A DNA stretch of 64,000 nucleotides, taken from contig CAKTRT010000001.1 in NCBI GenBank assembly GCA_934597535.1, positions 1 to 64,000 of the forward strand, in the 5' to 3' direction. The notes under the pieces were generated by a model, which saw nothing but the letters and a program-made list of their open reading frames with translations, made no database searches and was not told the origin of the DNA. Shown in pieces: positions 33,860-41,910 of this stretch. The stretch is from an uncultured Oscillospiraceae bacterium (GTDB taxonomy: Bacteria > Bacillota > Clostridia > Oscillospirales > Oscillospiraceae). A program made the translations under genes and the position numbers. How positions within the stretch are numbered: the stretch's first letter is position 1; every line of letters starts with the position of its first letter.

Positions 33860-34729
33860 TTACAGTCCCGCGGGGTCATATTCTCCGAAGCCCTCGCCCA
33901 GCACCTCGCTTGCGTCGCACACGATGAAGAAAGCGTCGGGATCCATCTCCTTGATATAGCGCTTGATGGAAACGACCTCTTTTTTGCGGATAGCGCAGAA
34001 CAGCAGCGGGCGCTCCTGCCCTGTGTAGCCGCCCCTGCCGCTCAGCAGCGTCACGCCCATGTCGCGCGCAAGCATTTCCTTCATGATCTGCTCATACCGG
34101 TCGCTGATGATATAGGCGACCTTGGCCGTATTTTGCCCATAAACCACAAGATCGAGCACCTTGGTGGTGATATAGAGCGCCAGCGCGCCGTAGAGCGCGT
34201 TATTCAGGCTGCGGAACACCGCCGCGTAGATGAGAATGATCGTCAGGTCGATGCCAAGGCAGATGTTGCCGATCGACAGCCGCTCGATATGCGAGCGGAC
34301 GATCCACGCGCCCAGCTCCGAGCCGCCGGTCGTTGCCTCCTCGCGGAACAGCAGGCCCGATGCCACACCGAGCGTCACGCCGCCGTACAGGCACGCGAGC
34401 AGCGGATCCATGGGAGAAAACTCGTGCATGGCCGCAATCACATCGATCAGGATGGAGCTGAGAGCCATCGTGTAGATCGACTTGAAGAGAAACGCAAAGC
34501 CGAACTTTTTCAGTCCGATGGCAAACAGCGGCACGTTGAGCACGATGATCATCACGCCCACCGGCAGCACCGGTGCAAAGAAATTGATGATCTGCGAAAT
34601 ACCGGTAAAGCCGCCGACGGTAAAGGCGTTGGGGGCATAGAACCAGTCGAACGACAGCGCATAAAGCACGCAGGCCAGCGTGATGGTCACGTAGCTGCTC
34701 GCCTGTGCGCGCAGGGTCTTCTTTTTCAT
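33860..34729 (-). CDS. YitT family membrane protein (DUF2179 C-terminal domain)
   Basis: The 289-residue protein has five to six membrane helices with the YitT blocks FYAPNAFTVGGFTGISQI and PLLACLYGGVTLGVASGLLFREEATTGGSEL. A soluble C-terminal DUF2179 domain follows (LLSGRGGYTGQERPLLFCAIRKKEV). No transport substrate is established for the family. ATG 34729 was chosen, six bases after AGGAG. The gene lies 24 bases after the LUD gene start and downstream of parC. Confidence 0.88.
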   Translation of the reverse strand: MKKKTLRAQASSYVTITLACVLYALSFDWFYAPNAFTVGGFTGISQIINFFAPVLPVGVMIIVLNVPLFAIGLKKFGFAFLFKSIYTMALSSILIDVIAAMHEFSPMDPLLACLYGGVTLGVASGLLFREEATTGGSELGAWIVRSHIERLSIGNICLGIDLTIILIYAAVFRSLNNALYGALALYITTKVLDLVVYGQNTAKVAYIISDRYEQIMKEMLARDMGVTLLSGRGGYTGQERPLLFCAIRKKEVVSIKRYIKEMDPDAFFIVCDASEVLGEGFGEYDPAGL

Positions 34730-34793
34730 TTCTCTCTCCTCACAAACTCTCTCACTCAAATATGCTTTTCCTGCCGTTCGGCTGCTCTCTCCC

Positions 34794-37034
34794 TCAGATG
34801 AGCGACAGCTGCTTATCGTCGCTGTCCTCTGCTTTCAGCAGCGCGCCCGTGGCGGGGATGCTGCGCCCGCGGTAGCGGGCAAGGTCGGTGATGCCGGTCT
34901 CCTCGGGGAAGCGCACTGTGTCGAGAACATGCTTCTTTTTGAGCGTCAAAAGCGCGACGCCCTGCGTTGTGCGCGTCGTCTTTACGCCGAAAAGCGCCGT
35001 GTTCACGATCAGCACGCGCGGCTCGGTGGAATAAACGGCGATCTCGCGGTCCTCGCGCAGATACATTAGGCCGCGCAGCGGGCTTTTATCGCTGTAGGCG
35101 CCGGTCAGGCGGCGGCGGTTCGAGGTCGTCTTGTAGGCGGACAGCTCGACCTTCGCGGCCTTACCGTTTTCAAAGAAGAAGAGCATGTAGCCGCTGTAGT
35201 CGCCCGGCAGCACCATGCCCATGACGCTCTCGCCCTCGTCCATGCCGAGCTTGGCGGGCAGGTAATCGCCCAGCTGGCTCGCCTTGCCGTCGGCGAAGTC
35301 GCTTACGCGGGTCTTGTAGACCTGTGCACGGTCGGTAAAGAACATCAGCTCGGCGGCGTTCGTGGTCTCCACGCTCACACTGAGCGCGTCGTCCTCCTTG
35401 AACTTCTGCTCGCCGGACATGCGCAGCGACTGCGGCGTGATCTTCTTGAAGTAGCCGTGCCGAGAGAGGAAGAGCGTTACGGGATAGTCATCCACCGGTT
35501 CCTCTTCGACCTCCGCATCCTCGGCATAGTCGTAAATGATGCCGGTGCGGCGGGGTTCGGCGTACTTTTTGCGCACATCCTCAAGCTCGGTGATGATGAT
35601 CTTGCGGATGCGGGACGAACGCGCAAGCGTATCCTCGAGGTCCTCGATCTCCGTCTCGAGCGACTCGGTCTCCTCCAGGCGCTTGAGGATATACTCGCGG
35701 TTGATGTTGCGCAGCTTGATCTCGGCGACGTATTCCGCCTGGATCTGGTCGATGCCGAAGCCGATCATCAGGTTCGGTACAACGTCGGCCTCCTTCTCCG
35801 TCTCGCGGATGATCTTGATGGCCTTGTCGATATCGAGCAGGATCTTTTTAAGGCCCTTCAAGAGGTGCAGCTTGTCCTGCCGCTTTTTGAGGATAAAATA
35901 CACGCGGCGCTTGACGCTCTCGGTGCGCCACGCGCACCACTCCTCCAGCAGCTCGCGCACGCCCATCACGCGCGGCATGCCTGCAATGAGCACGTTGAAG
36001 TTGCACGACGCCGTGTCCTGCAGCGTGGTCGATTTGAAAAGCTTCTGCATCAGCTTTTCGGGGTCGGCGCCGCGCTTTAAGTCGATCGTCAGCTTGAGGC
36101 CGGAAAGGTCGGTCTCATCACGCATATCAGAGATCTCCCTGATCTTACCCGCCTTGATCAGCTCGGCCACCTTGTCCATAATGGCCTCGCTCGTGGTGGT
36201 ATAAGGAATCTCGTAGATCTCGATGAGATTTTCCTTTTTATCGTAGCGCCAGCGGGCGCGCACCTTCACGCCGCCGCGGCCGGTGCTGTAGATCTCCTCG
36301 ATGGCACGCGGGTCGTACAGCACCTCGCCGCCGGTCGGGAAGTCGGGCGCGAGCAGCGTTTCGCTGATGCGCACTTCGGGATTTTTGAGAAAGGCGATCG
36401 TCGTGTCACAGACCTCGCCCAAGTTAAAGCCGCACAGCTGGCTCGCCATGCCGACGGCGATACCCTGGTTGGCCGAGACTAAAATATTCGGGAACGTCGT
36501 CGGCAGCAGCGCCGGCTCTTTCATCGAGTTATCGTAGTTATCGACAAAATCGACGGTATCGGAGTCGATGTCGCGGAAGAGCTCAGCGCAGATGGGCGCG
36601 AGCTTGGCCTCGGTATATCGGCTGGCCGCCCACGCCATGTCGCGCGAGTAGACCTTACCGAAGTTGCCCTTGGAATCAACAAACGGGTGCAGCAGCGCGC
36701 CGTAGCCCTTGGAAAGGCGCACCATTGCATCGTAGATCGCGGCGTCGCCGTGGGGGTTCAGGCGCATCGTCTGGCCAACGATGTTCGCGCTCTTCGTGCG
36801 CGCGCCGCTCAGCAATCCCATCTTGTACATCGTGTACAGGAGCTTGCGGTGCGAGGGCTTGAAGCCGTCGATCTCCGGGATGGCGCGCGAGACGATCACG
36901 GACATTGCATAGGGCATATAGTTTGCCTCCAGCGTGTCGGTGATGTGCTGCTCCACCACGTCGGCACGGAGACCCATGACATTCGGGTCGGCGCGGCGGT
37001 GCGCCTGTTTTGGTGCTTTGTCGCTCTTCTTCAT
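34794..37034 (-). CDS. parC: Type II DNA topoisomerase subunit A, ParC-like
   Basis: The 746-residue protein has the GyrA/ParC breakage-reunion domain with MSVIVSRAIPEIDGFKPSHRK, the catalytic tyrosine Tyr140 in AASRYTEAKL, and a C-terminal beta-pinwheel. The canonical GyrA box (QRRGGKG) is not visible, so it is more likely ParC of topoisomerase IV than GyrA. No gyrB or parE lies next to it, so its partner is encoded elsewhere. The start is ATG 37034 with GAGG seven bases upstream. The residues before the conserved core (KKSDKAPKQAHRRADP) are basic. Confidence 0.85.
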   Translation of the reverse strand: MKKSDKAPKQAHRRADPNVMGLRADVVEQHITDTLEANYMPYAMSVIVSRAIPEIDGFKPSHRKLLYTMYKMGLLSGARTKSANIVGQTMRLNPHGDAAIYDAMVRLSKGYGALLHPFVDSKGNFGKVYSRDMAWAASRYTEAKLAPICAELFRDIDSDTVDFVDNYDNSMKEPALLPTTFPNILVSANQGIAVGMASQLCGFNLGEVCDTTIAFLKNPEVRISETLLAPDFPTGGEVLYDPRAIEEIYSTGRGGVKVRARWRYDKKENLIEIYEIPYTTTSEAIMDKVAELIKAGKIREISDMRDETDLSGLKLTIDLKRGADPEKLMQKLFKSTTLQDTASCNFNVLIAGMPRVMGVRELLEEWCAWRTESVKRRVYFILKKRQDKLHLLKGLKKILLDIDKAIKIIRETEKEADVVPNLMIGFGIDQIQAEYVAEIKLRNINREYILKRLEETESLETEIEDLEDTLARSSRIRKIIITELEDVRKKYAEPRRTGIIYDYAEDAEVEEEPVDDYPVTLFLSRHGYFKKITPQSLRMSGEQKFKEDDALSVSVETTNAAELMFFTDRAQVYKTRVSDFADGKASQLGDYLPAKLGMDEGESVMGMVLPGDYSGYMLFFFENGKAAKVELSAYKTTSNRRRLTGAYSDKSPLRGLMYLREDREIAVYSTEPRVLIVNTALFGVKTTRTTQGVALLTLKKKHVLDTVRFPEETGITDLARYRGRSIPATGALLKAEDSDDKQLSLI

Positions 37035-37191
37035 TCGGATACCTCAAAATCTCTCCGGCGGCGGCCGAAGCGGCCTCCGGTCATACTGTTTCAAATATAT
37101 TTTATCACAGTTTTTCCCACCGCGCAAGGCCATGGCAAAAGAGAAAAGAAGCGCAGCCGCTGCCATAGGGGGGCAGCAGCCGCGCTTCCAT

Positions 37192-37707
37192 TCACCTGTT
37201 TTCCGCGGGCAGGCGTTCCATCAGCCGCCGCAGCGGCGGCAGCAGCACAAAGGCAAGCACCGCATTCGACACGCAGTGGATCACATCGTACGGGATGCCG
37301 GAGATCCACCACGAAAGCGCCATCTGCCACCCGCCAATGAAAAGATACGGGATGGCGCACAGCGCGCCGAAGCACAGCCCGTGCAGCCCCGCGATGGCCG
37401 CCCAGAGCGCACGGCCCGTCTCCCTGCGGAACGGCAGCGCAGCGAGCACGGCAAGCGGCCAAACGTAAAGATACATCAGATTCCAGATCCCCGCGCCATA
37501 AAGCGCGATCTCCAGCAGAGCAAAGCCGAAGGCGGGATAAAGCGCCTTTGCGCCGTACAGGATCGTTGCCAGCAGCAGCAAAAGCGTCACCGGATGCACA
37601 TTCGGGATAAGCCGCAAGCATTCTTTACCCGCGACCATCAACGCACAGAAAAGCGACAGCTCCGCGATCTCGCGGACCGTCAGGTGCGCGGATTTACCAG
37701 CCGACAT
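37192..37707 (-). CDS. ECF transporter S component, probably for cobalamin or a precursor
   Basis: The 171-residue protein has about five to six hydrophobic helices and the small size of an energy-coupling-factor S component. Typical features are the early EIAELSLFCALMVAGKECL helix and a C-terminal SNAVLAFVLLPPL helix. Its gene overlaps the end of the DUF4430 gene by 14 bases, and both lie behind a cobalamin riboswitch. Uptake of B12 or a corrinoid precursor is therefore the best guess. The shared ECF ATPases and T protein are not in the window, as expected for group II ECF systems. Confidence 0.78.
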   Translation of the reverse strand: MSAGKSAHLTVREIAELSLFCALMVAGKECLRLIPNVHPVTLLLLLATILYGAKALYPAFGFALLEIALYGAGIWNLMYLYVWPLAVLAALPFRRETGRALWAAIAGLHGLCFGALCAIPYLFIGGWQMALSWWISGIPYDVIHCVSNAVLAFVLLPPLRRLMERLPAENR

Positions 37708-38095
37708 TCAGCACGAAGTCGTAGACATCGCCGTCTTCAACGGGCTGGCTGTCCACGCCAAGCTCGGCAAATACGCCATTGACGCTGTAACCCCACCACT
37801 GCTGCAGGTTCTCATCGGCGGTCTCGCCATCCACCGTCAGCACGTACAGGCCATAGTCGCTCTCGGTACCCGCGATGAGCTCCTCCTGCTCAAGCGCGCC
37901 GCGCACATACTCTGCGTCGGTGTAAAAGGTGTAGGTCGTATCATCGCCGTTCAGGTGATCGACATTGACGGTGATCTCCTTGCCGCCCTGCTGGGGTTCA
38001 GGTCTGGTGGCTTGCCAGACGATGAGCGCCGCGACGGCCAGCACGAGCACCGCGACGAGGGCGATAAGCCCCTTTTTGTTGTTCTTTTTCTCCAT
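37694..38095 (-). CDS. DUF4430 (transcobalamin-like) membrane-anchored protein
   Basis: The 133-residue protein has an N-terminal membrane anchor (LIALVAVLVLAVAALIVW) and an extracytoplasmic DUF4430 domain with the typical WWGYSVNGVFAELGVD and VEDGDVYDFVLN segments. DUF4430 resembles the cobalamin-contacting C-terminal domain of transcobalamin and intrinsic factor. Together with the riboswitch upstream and the ECF S component it overlaps downstream, this suggests a surface receptor that passes corrinoids to the transporter. The ATG at 38095 is preceded by AAAGGAG. Binding has not been shown from sequence alone. Confidence 0.82.
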   Translation of the reverse strand: MEKKNNKKGLIALVAVLVLAVAALIVWQATRPEPQQGGKEITVNVDHLNGDDTTYTFYTDAEYVRGALEQEELIAGTESDYGLYVLTVDGETADENLQQWWGYSVNGVFAELGVDSQPVEDGDVYDFVLNVGW

Positions 38096-38149
38096 GAAAA
38101 AATCTCTCCTTTTCTGTTTTGGCAAGCCATACAAAGAAAGAAGAGACCG

Positions 38150-38172
38150 GCAGGCCGGAAAAACCGCCCTGC
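38150..38172 (-). terminator. Possible expression-platform hairpin of the riboswitch
   Basis: On the minus strand GCAGGGCGG pairs with CCGGCCTGC with one mismatch across TTTTT, between the aptamer and the DUF4430 gene. A pyrimidine-rich but interrupted T tract follows, so its role as terminator is tentative. Confidence 0.4.
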
Positions 38173-38204
38173 TGAGGAATGTACTTTTTAGCCGAAGATC
38201 CGCG

Positions 38205-38400
38205 GCGCTTTGTACGGCACTTGAGGCAGGTCTTCCGGCTCAGGCGTCCCCGTCCGTTTTCACCTTCCCGGAATGCTCCAGTGGCATATCGAAAACGGGC
38301 TCTTCCATCACGGCGGCGGCTCCGCTGGGGATTTGCACCCCGCTTCCCTGTTTGGCCGCCTCCCGGCGGCACCCCAAGTCCTGATTCAGTTGCTGCGACA
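38205..38400 (-). promoter_or_regulatory. Cobalamin (B12) riboswitch
   Basis: On the minus strand the aptamer core reads GGGAAGCGGGGTGCAAATCC, then CCAGCGGAGCCGCCGCCGTG, matching the conserved GGGAA...GGTG.AAATCC...GC.G.CC.GC...TGTGA pattern. The B12 box GAGCCGGAAGACCTGCC lies near 38224-38240, close to its 3' end. It precedes the DUF4430 and ECF S-component genes, which should be turned down when cobalamin is plentiful. The boundaries are approximate. Confidence 0.85.
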
Positions 38401-38462
38401 GAATACCACAAAATCCCCGCGCCGTCAAGCGGTGCAGTGGCCTGGGGGCAGGTATCGTCTCA

Positions 38463-38903
38463 TCATTTTTTCCAATGAGCCAGCTGCGGCACGACCGCTT
38501 CCATATGCGCGCGCACCTGCTCGGCAGGCCACTGCTCGCTCGCCATGTGCTCCACGCAGAAGTCGATCAGCTCTTCTTTGCTGGAATACTTGAACGCGCC
38601 GCCCGTATAGCACCACTTGCAGTACTGCTCGTTAAACGAGCCGTCCGGCTCACGGCTGAGCGTCACATCCTCCAGCGGCATCCCGCAGCACTGGCAGATC
38701 AGCTGCCGCGGCGTCCCCAGCAGCGTGTTGATCGAAACGTCAAACAGCCGCGACAGCAGCTTCAGCGTTTCCACATTGGGCGTAGTCTCACCGTTTTCCC
38801 AGCGGGACACCGCCTGCCTTGTCACAAAGAGCTTTTCCGCAAGCTCGTCCTGCGACAATCCCTGCTGCGTTCTCAGCGCCAGCAGAACATTTTTTGTCTC
38901 CAT
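38463..38903 (-). CDS. XRE-family regulator with a C-terminal zinc-ribbon domain
   Basis: The 146-residue protein has an N-terminal helix-turn-helix (LRTQQGLSQDELAEKLFVTRQAVSRWENGETTP, residues about 9-42). A putative zinc-ribbon domain follows, with CQCCGMPLEDV and YCKWCYTGGAF supplying two Cys pairs (near 70-73 and 94-97). The C-terminal helix reads MEAVVPQLAHWKK. This fusion is common in clostridia; the ligand and targets are unknown. Its 3' end lies about 60 bases upstream of the B12 riboswitch, so the two transcription units run in the same direction. Confidence 0.85.
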   Translation of the reverse strand: METKNVLLALRTQQGLSQDELAEKLFVTRQAVSRWENGETTPNVETLKLLSRLFDVSINTLLGTPRQLICQCCGMPLEDVTLSREPDGSFNEQYCKWCYTGGAFKYSSKEELIDFCVEHMASEQWPAEQVRAHMEAVVPQLAHWKK

Positions 38904-39055
38904 ATCTGTCTCCCCCCGATCAAGTTTATGCCCATTTTATCACAGGCTCCGCCCACAGACAAGCAACCCGCCGTTGCTTTGAGGGCGTCCCCCCTGTTCT
39001 CCATGCCCGGCGGCGAAGCCCACGTTCTTTAAAAATGATCAATACCGTGTTCTCA

Positions 39056-39118
39056 AAAACCTATTGACAAAGTAGGATTCGGCGTGTATCATATAAACAT
39101 ACTTTAAAAATAGGTTTT
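39056..39118 (+). promoter_or_regulatory. iscS promoter flanked by a 10-bp inverted repeat
   Basis: TTGACA (39064-39069) and TATCAT (39087-39092) are spaced by 17 bases. AAAACCTATT (39056-39065) and AATAGGTTTT (39109-39118) form a perfect inverted repeat that overlaps the -35 box on one side and lies past the start of transcription on the other. Confidence 0.65.
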
Positions 39119-39145
39119 GATCCCGATACAAAGGAGCGATATGCT

Positions 39146-40336
39146 ATGACCACTGTTTACGCGGACAACGCCGCCACCACGCAGATGAGCCGCGCGGCCA
39201 TCGACGCGATGCTGCCCTATATGGAAACGATCTACGGCAACCCCTCGAGCCTGCACTCCGTCGGCCAGCAGGCGAACGAGGCATTGCAGGATGCGCGCGA
39301 GCGCATCGCCAAGTGCCTGAACGCCTCCCCGCGCGAGATCTACTTCACCTCCGGCGGCAGCGAGGCCGACAATCAGGCCATCCTTTCCGCCGCGCGCATC
39401 GGCGAACGCAAGGGCAAAAAGCACATCATTTCGACCGCGTTCGAGCACCACGCCGTGCTGCACACGCTGAAAAAGCTTGAAAAGGAAGGCTTTACGGTCG
39501 AGCTTCTGCCCGTCGGCCCCATCGGCACCGTGACAGCCCAGCAGGTCAAGGACGCCATCCGCGAGGACACGTGCTTAGTTACCATCATGTATGCCAACAA
39601 CGAGATCGGCTCCATCCTGCCGATCGCCGAGATCGGGCAGGTCTGCCATGATGCGGGCGTGCTCTTCCACACCGACGCCGTGCAGGCGGCAGGCCATGTC
39701 CCTATCGACGTGAAGGCGCAGCACATTGATATGCTCTCCCTCTCCGCGCACAAGTTCCACGGCCCAAAGGGCATCGGCGTGCTGTATGCGCGTCAGGGCA
39801 TTTTCCTGACGAATATCATCGAGGGCGGCGCGCAGGAGCGCGGCAAGCGCGCCGGCACAGAAAACATCCCCGCCATCATGGGCATGGCAGCGGCGCTTGA
39901 GGACGCCTGCGCACACATTGACGAAAATTCCAAAAAAATCAGTGCCCTGCGCGACCGCCTGATCGAAGGTCTTTCCAAGATCCCGCACAGCGCGCTCAAC
40001 GGCGATCCGGTGAACCGTCTGCCCGGCAACGTGAGCTTCTGCTTCGAGGGCATCGAGGGCGAGAGCCTGCTGCTCCTGCTCGATGCAAAGGGCATCTGCG
40101 CTTCGTCCGGCAGCGCGTGTACGTCCGGCTCGCTCGACCCCAGCCATGTGCTGCTCGCCATCGGGCGGCCGCACGAGGTGGCGCACGGCTCGCTGCGCCT
40201 GAGCCTCTGCGAGTGGAACACCGATGAGGATGTGGACCGCATCCTTGCGGCCGTGCCCGAGGTCGTGCAGTATCTGCGTGACATGTCCCCGATGTGGAAG
40301 GACCTCATCAGCGGCAGAAAACAGTTCATTTTATAA
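39146..40336 (+). CDS. iscS: Cysteine desulfurase IscS/NifS
   Basis: The 396-residue PLP enzyme begins [11 protein letters not shown]. The Schiff-base lysine is Lys203 ([10 protein letters not shown]), and the mobile-loop catalytic cysteine is Cys325 ([17 protein letters not shown]). It moves sulfur from cysteine to acceptors. The following iscU and mnmA genes indicate two uses, Fe-S cluster assembly and tRNA 2-thiouridine. It differs from the CsdB-like enzyme at 2592, which is in the selenium cassette. Confidence 0.95.
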   Translation: MTTVYADNAATTQMSRAAIDAMLPYMETIYGNPSSLHSVGQQANEALQDARERIAKCLNASPREIYFTSGGSEADNQAILSAARIGERKGKKHIISTAFEHHAVLHTLKKLEKEGFTVELLPVGPIGTVTAQQVKDAIREDTCLVTIMYANNEIGSILPIAEIGQVCHDAGVLFHTDAVQAAGHVPIDVKAQHIDMLSLSAHKFHGPKGIGVLYARQGIFLTNIIEGGAQERGKRAGTENIPAIMGMAAALEDACAHIDENSKKISALRDRLIEGLSKIPHSALNGDPVNRLPGNVSFCFEGIEGESLLLLLDAKGICASSGSACTSGSLDPSHVLLAIGRPHEVAHGSLRLSLCEWNTDEDVDRILAAVPEVVQYLRDMSPMWKDLISGRKQFIL

Positions 40337-40362
40337 GTAAGCGCATCAAGGAGGAACAAAAG

Positions 40363-40797
40363 ATGGCTCTCTATACAGAAACTGTGATGGATCATTTCAT
40401 GCACCCGCGCAATGTCGGCGAGATTGAAAACGCGGACGGCGTCGGTCAGGTCGGCAACGCCAAATGCGGCGATATCATGAAGATGTACCTCAAGATCAAC
40501 GGTGATAAGATCGACGATGTGAAGTTTGAGACCTTCGGTTGCGGCAGCGCGATCGCCTCAAGCTCCATCGCCACCGAAATGATCAAGGGCAAAACGATCG
40601 ACGAAGCGCTCAAGATCACGAATAAGGACGTGGTCGATGCGCTCGGCGGCCTGCCTGCCTACAAGCTGCACTGCTCGGTGCTGGCAGAGGAGGCGTTCAA
40701 GTCCGCCATCAAGGACTATTATGACCGCAACGGCATCGCCTACGACCACAAGGAGTTCCCCGACTGCGAGGACTGCGAAGCGTGCCGGATGGTCTGA
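40363..40797 (+). CDS. iscU: Fe-S cluster scaffold protein IscU/NifU N-terminal type
   Basis: The 144-residue scaffold has the three cluster cysteines Cys35 (GNAKCGD, with Asp37), Cys60 (FGCGSAIASSS) and Cys104 (KLHCSVLAEEA). It carries an unusual short tail with three further cysteines, CEDCEAC (135-141), seen in some clostridial homologues. The ATG at 40363 follows AAGGAGGA. It lies 26 bases downstream of iscS, and its stop overlaps the mnmA start. Confidence 0.94.
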   Translation: MALYTETVMDHFMHPRNVGEIENADGVGQVGNAKCGDIMKMYLKINGDKIDDVKFETFGCGSAIASSSIATEMIKGKTIDEALKITNKDVVDALGGLPAYKLHCSVLAEEAFKSAIKDYYDRNGIAYDHKEFPDCEDCEACRMV

Positions 40798-41861
40798 TGG
40801 ACAAGGTGCTCATCGCCATGAGCGGCGGCGTTGATTCCAGCGTCGCCGCTTTTCTGATGAAAGAGCAGGGCTGCGACTGCATCGGCGCAACGATGAAGCT
40901 CTTTCATAACGAAGATATCGGCGTTAAGAGCAGCAGGACCTGCTGCTCTCTCGAGGATGTGGAGGATGCGCGCTCGGTCGCGTTCCATCTCGGCATCCCC
41001 TACTATGTCTTTAACTTCTCGGATGACTTCAGGGAGCGGGTCATCGACCGCTTTATCGCCGCCTATGAGCGCGGCGCGACGCCGAATCCCTGCATCGACT
41101 GCAACCGCTATCTGAAGTTTGAGCGGCTCTACGAGCGCGCCCGCATCTTGGGCTGCGATGCCATCGTCACGGGGCATTACGCGCGCATCGTGTTTGAAAA
41201 CGGGCGGTGGCTCCTCAAGAAGGCGCTGGACGAGAGCAAGGATCAGAGCTATGTGCTCTATTCGCTCACGCAGGAGCAGCTTGCGCACACGCGCCTGCCG
41301 CTCGGCGCGCTGCACAAGAGCGAGACGCGCCGCATCGCGGAGGAACAGCGCTTTTACAACGCCGGCAAGCCGGACAGTCAGGACATCTGCTTTGTGCCGG
41401 ACGGCGACTATGCAGGCTTCATCGCGCGCTATACAGGGCACGGCTGCCCCACGGGCGACTTTGTCGATGAAAGCGGCCAAGTGCTCGGCCGGCACAAGGG
41501 CATCGTACATTACACCGTCGGCCAGCGCAAGGGTCTCGGCATCGCGGCGGACGCGCCGCTGTACGTCAAGCGCATCGACGCACAGGAAAACCGCGTGGTG
41601 CTGAGCGGCAGCGACGCGCTCTTCTCCCGCGAGCTGACGGCAAATGACTTCAACTGGATTGCCTGCGATACGCCGTCGCGCGAGCTGCGCGCGACCGCGC
41701 GTGTGCGCTACCACCAGCGCGAGCAGGCGGCGACGGTCACGGTGCTGCCTGACGGGCGCGTGCACCTTGTCTTCGACGAACCGCAGCGCGCCATCACGCC
41801 GGGGCAGGCCGTCGTGCTCTACGACGGCGACACCGTGCTCGGCGGCGGTACGATCGTTTGA
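40797..41861 (+). CDS. mnmA: tRNA-specific 2-thiouridylase MnmA
   Basis: The 354-residue enzyme has the PP-loop SGGVDSS (residues 9-15) for adenylating U34. The catalytic cysteine pair is in CCSLEDVEDA and in GKPDSQDICFVPDG, and a C-terminal beta-barrel follows. It makes 2-thiouridine in Lys, Glu and Gln tRNAs, taking sulfur from IscS. The ATG at 40797 forms a TGATG overlap with the iscU stop; an in-frame GTG at 40782 is the alternative start. The iscS-iscU-mnmA order is common in Bacillota. Confidence 0.94.
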   Translation: MDKVLIAMSGGVDSSVAAFLMKEQGCDCIGATMKLFHNEDIGVKSSRTCCSLEDVEDARSVAFHLGIPYYVFNFSDDFRERVIDRFIAAYERGATPNPCIDCNRYLKFERLYERARILGCDAIVTGHYARIVFENGRWLLKKALDESKDQSYVLYSLTQEQLAHTRLPLGALHKSETRRIAEEQRFYNAGKPDSQDICFVPDGDYAGFIARYTGHGCPTGDFVDESGQVLGRHKGIVHYTVGQRKGLGIAADAPLYVKRIDAQENRVVLSGSDALFSRELTANDFNWIACDTPSRELRATARVRYHQREQAATVTVLPDGRVHLVFDEPQRAITPGQAVVLYDGDTVLGGGTIV

Positions 41862-41870
41862 GAGAGAAAA

Positions 41871-41903
41871 AAGCGGAGAGCCGGCAAGGCCGGCTCTCCG
41901 CTT
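41871..41903. terminator. Terminator of iscS-iscU-mnmA
   Basis: A perfect 15-bp stem, AAGCGGAGAGCCGGC with GCCGGCTCTCCGCTT, lies nine bases after the mnmA stop. It also serves the convergent gene ending at 41911. Confidence 0.85.
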
Positions 41904-41910
41904 CGGCTAT

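Noticed and set aside
34794-37034. GyrA instead of ParC
   Set aside because: The GyrA box in the C-terminal pinwheel is not seen and no gyrB is adjacent. The call remains less certain than the type II topoisomerase assignment.
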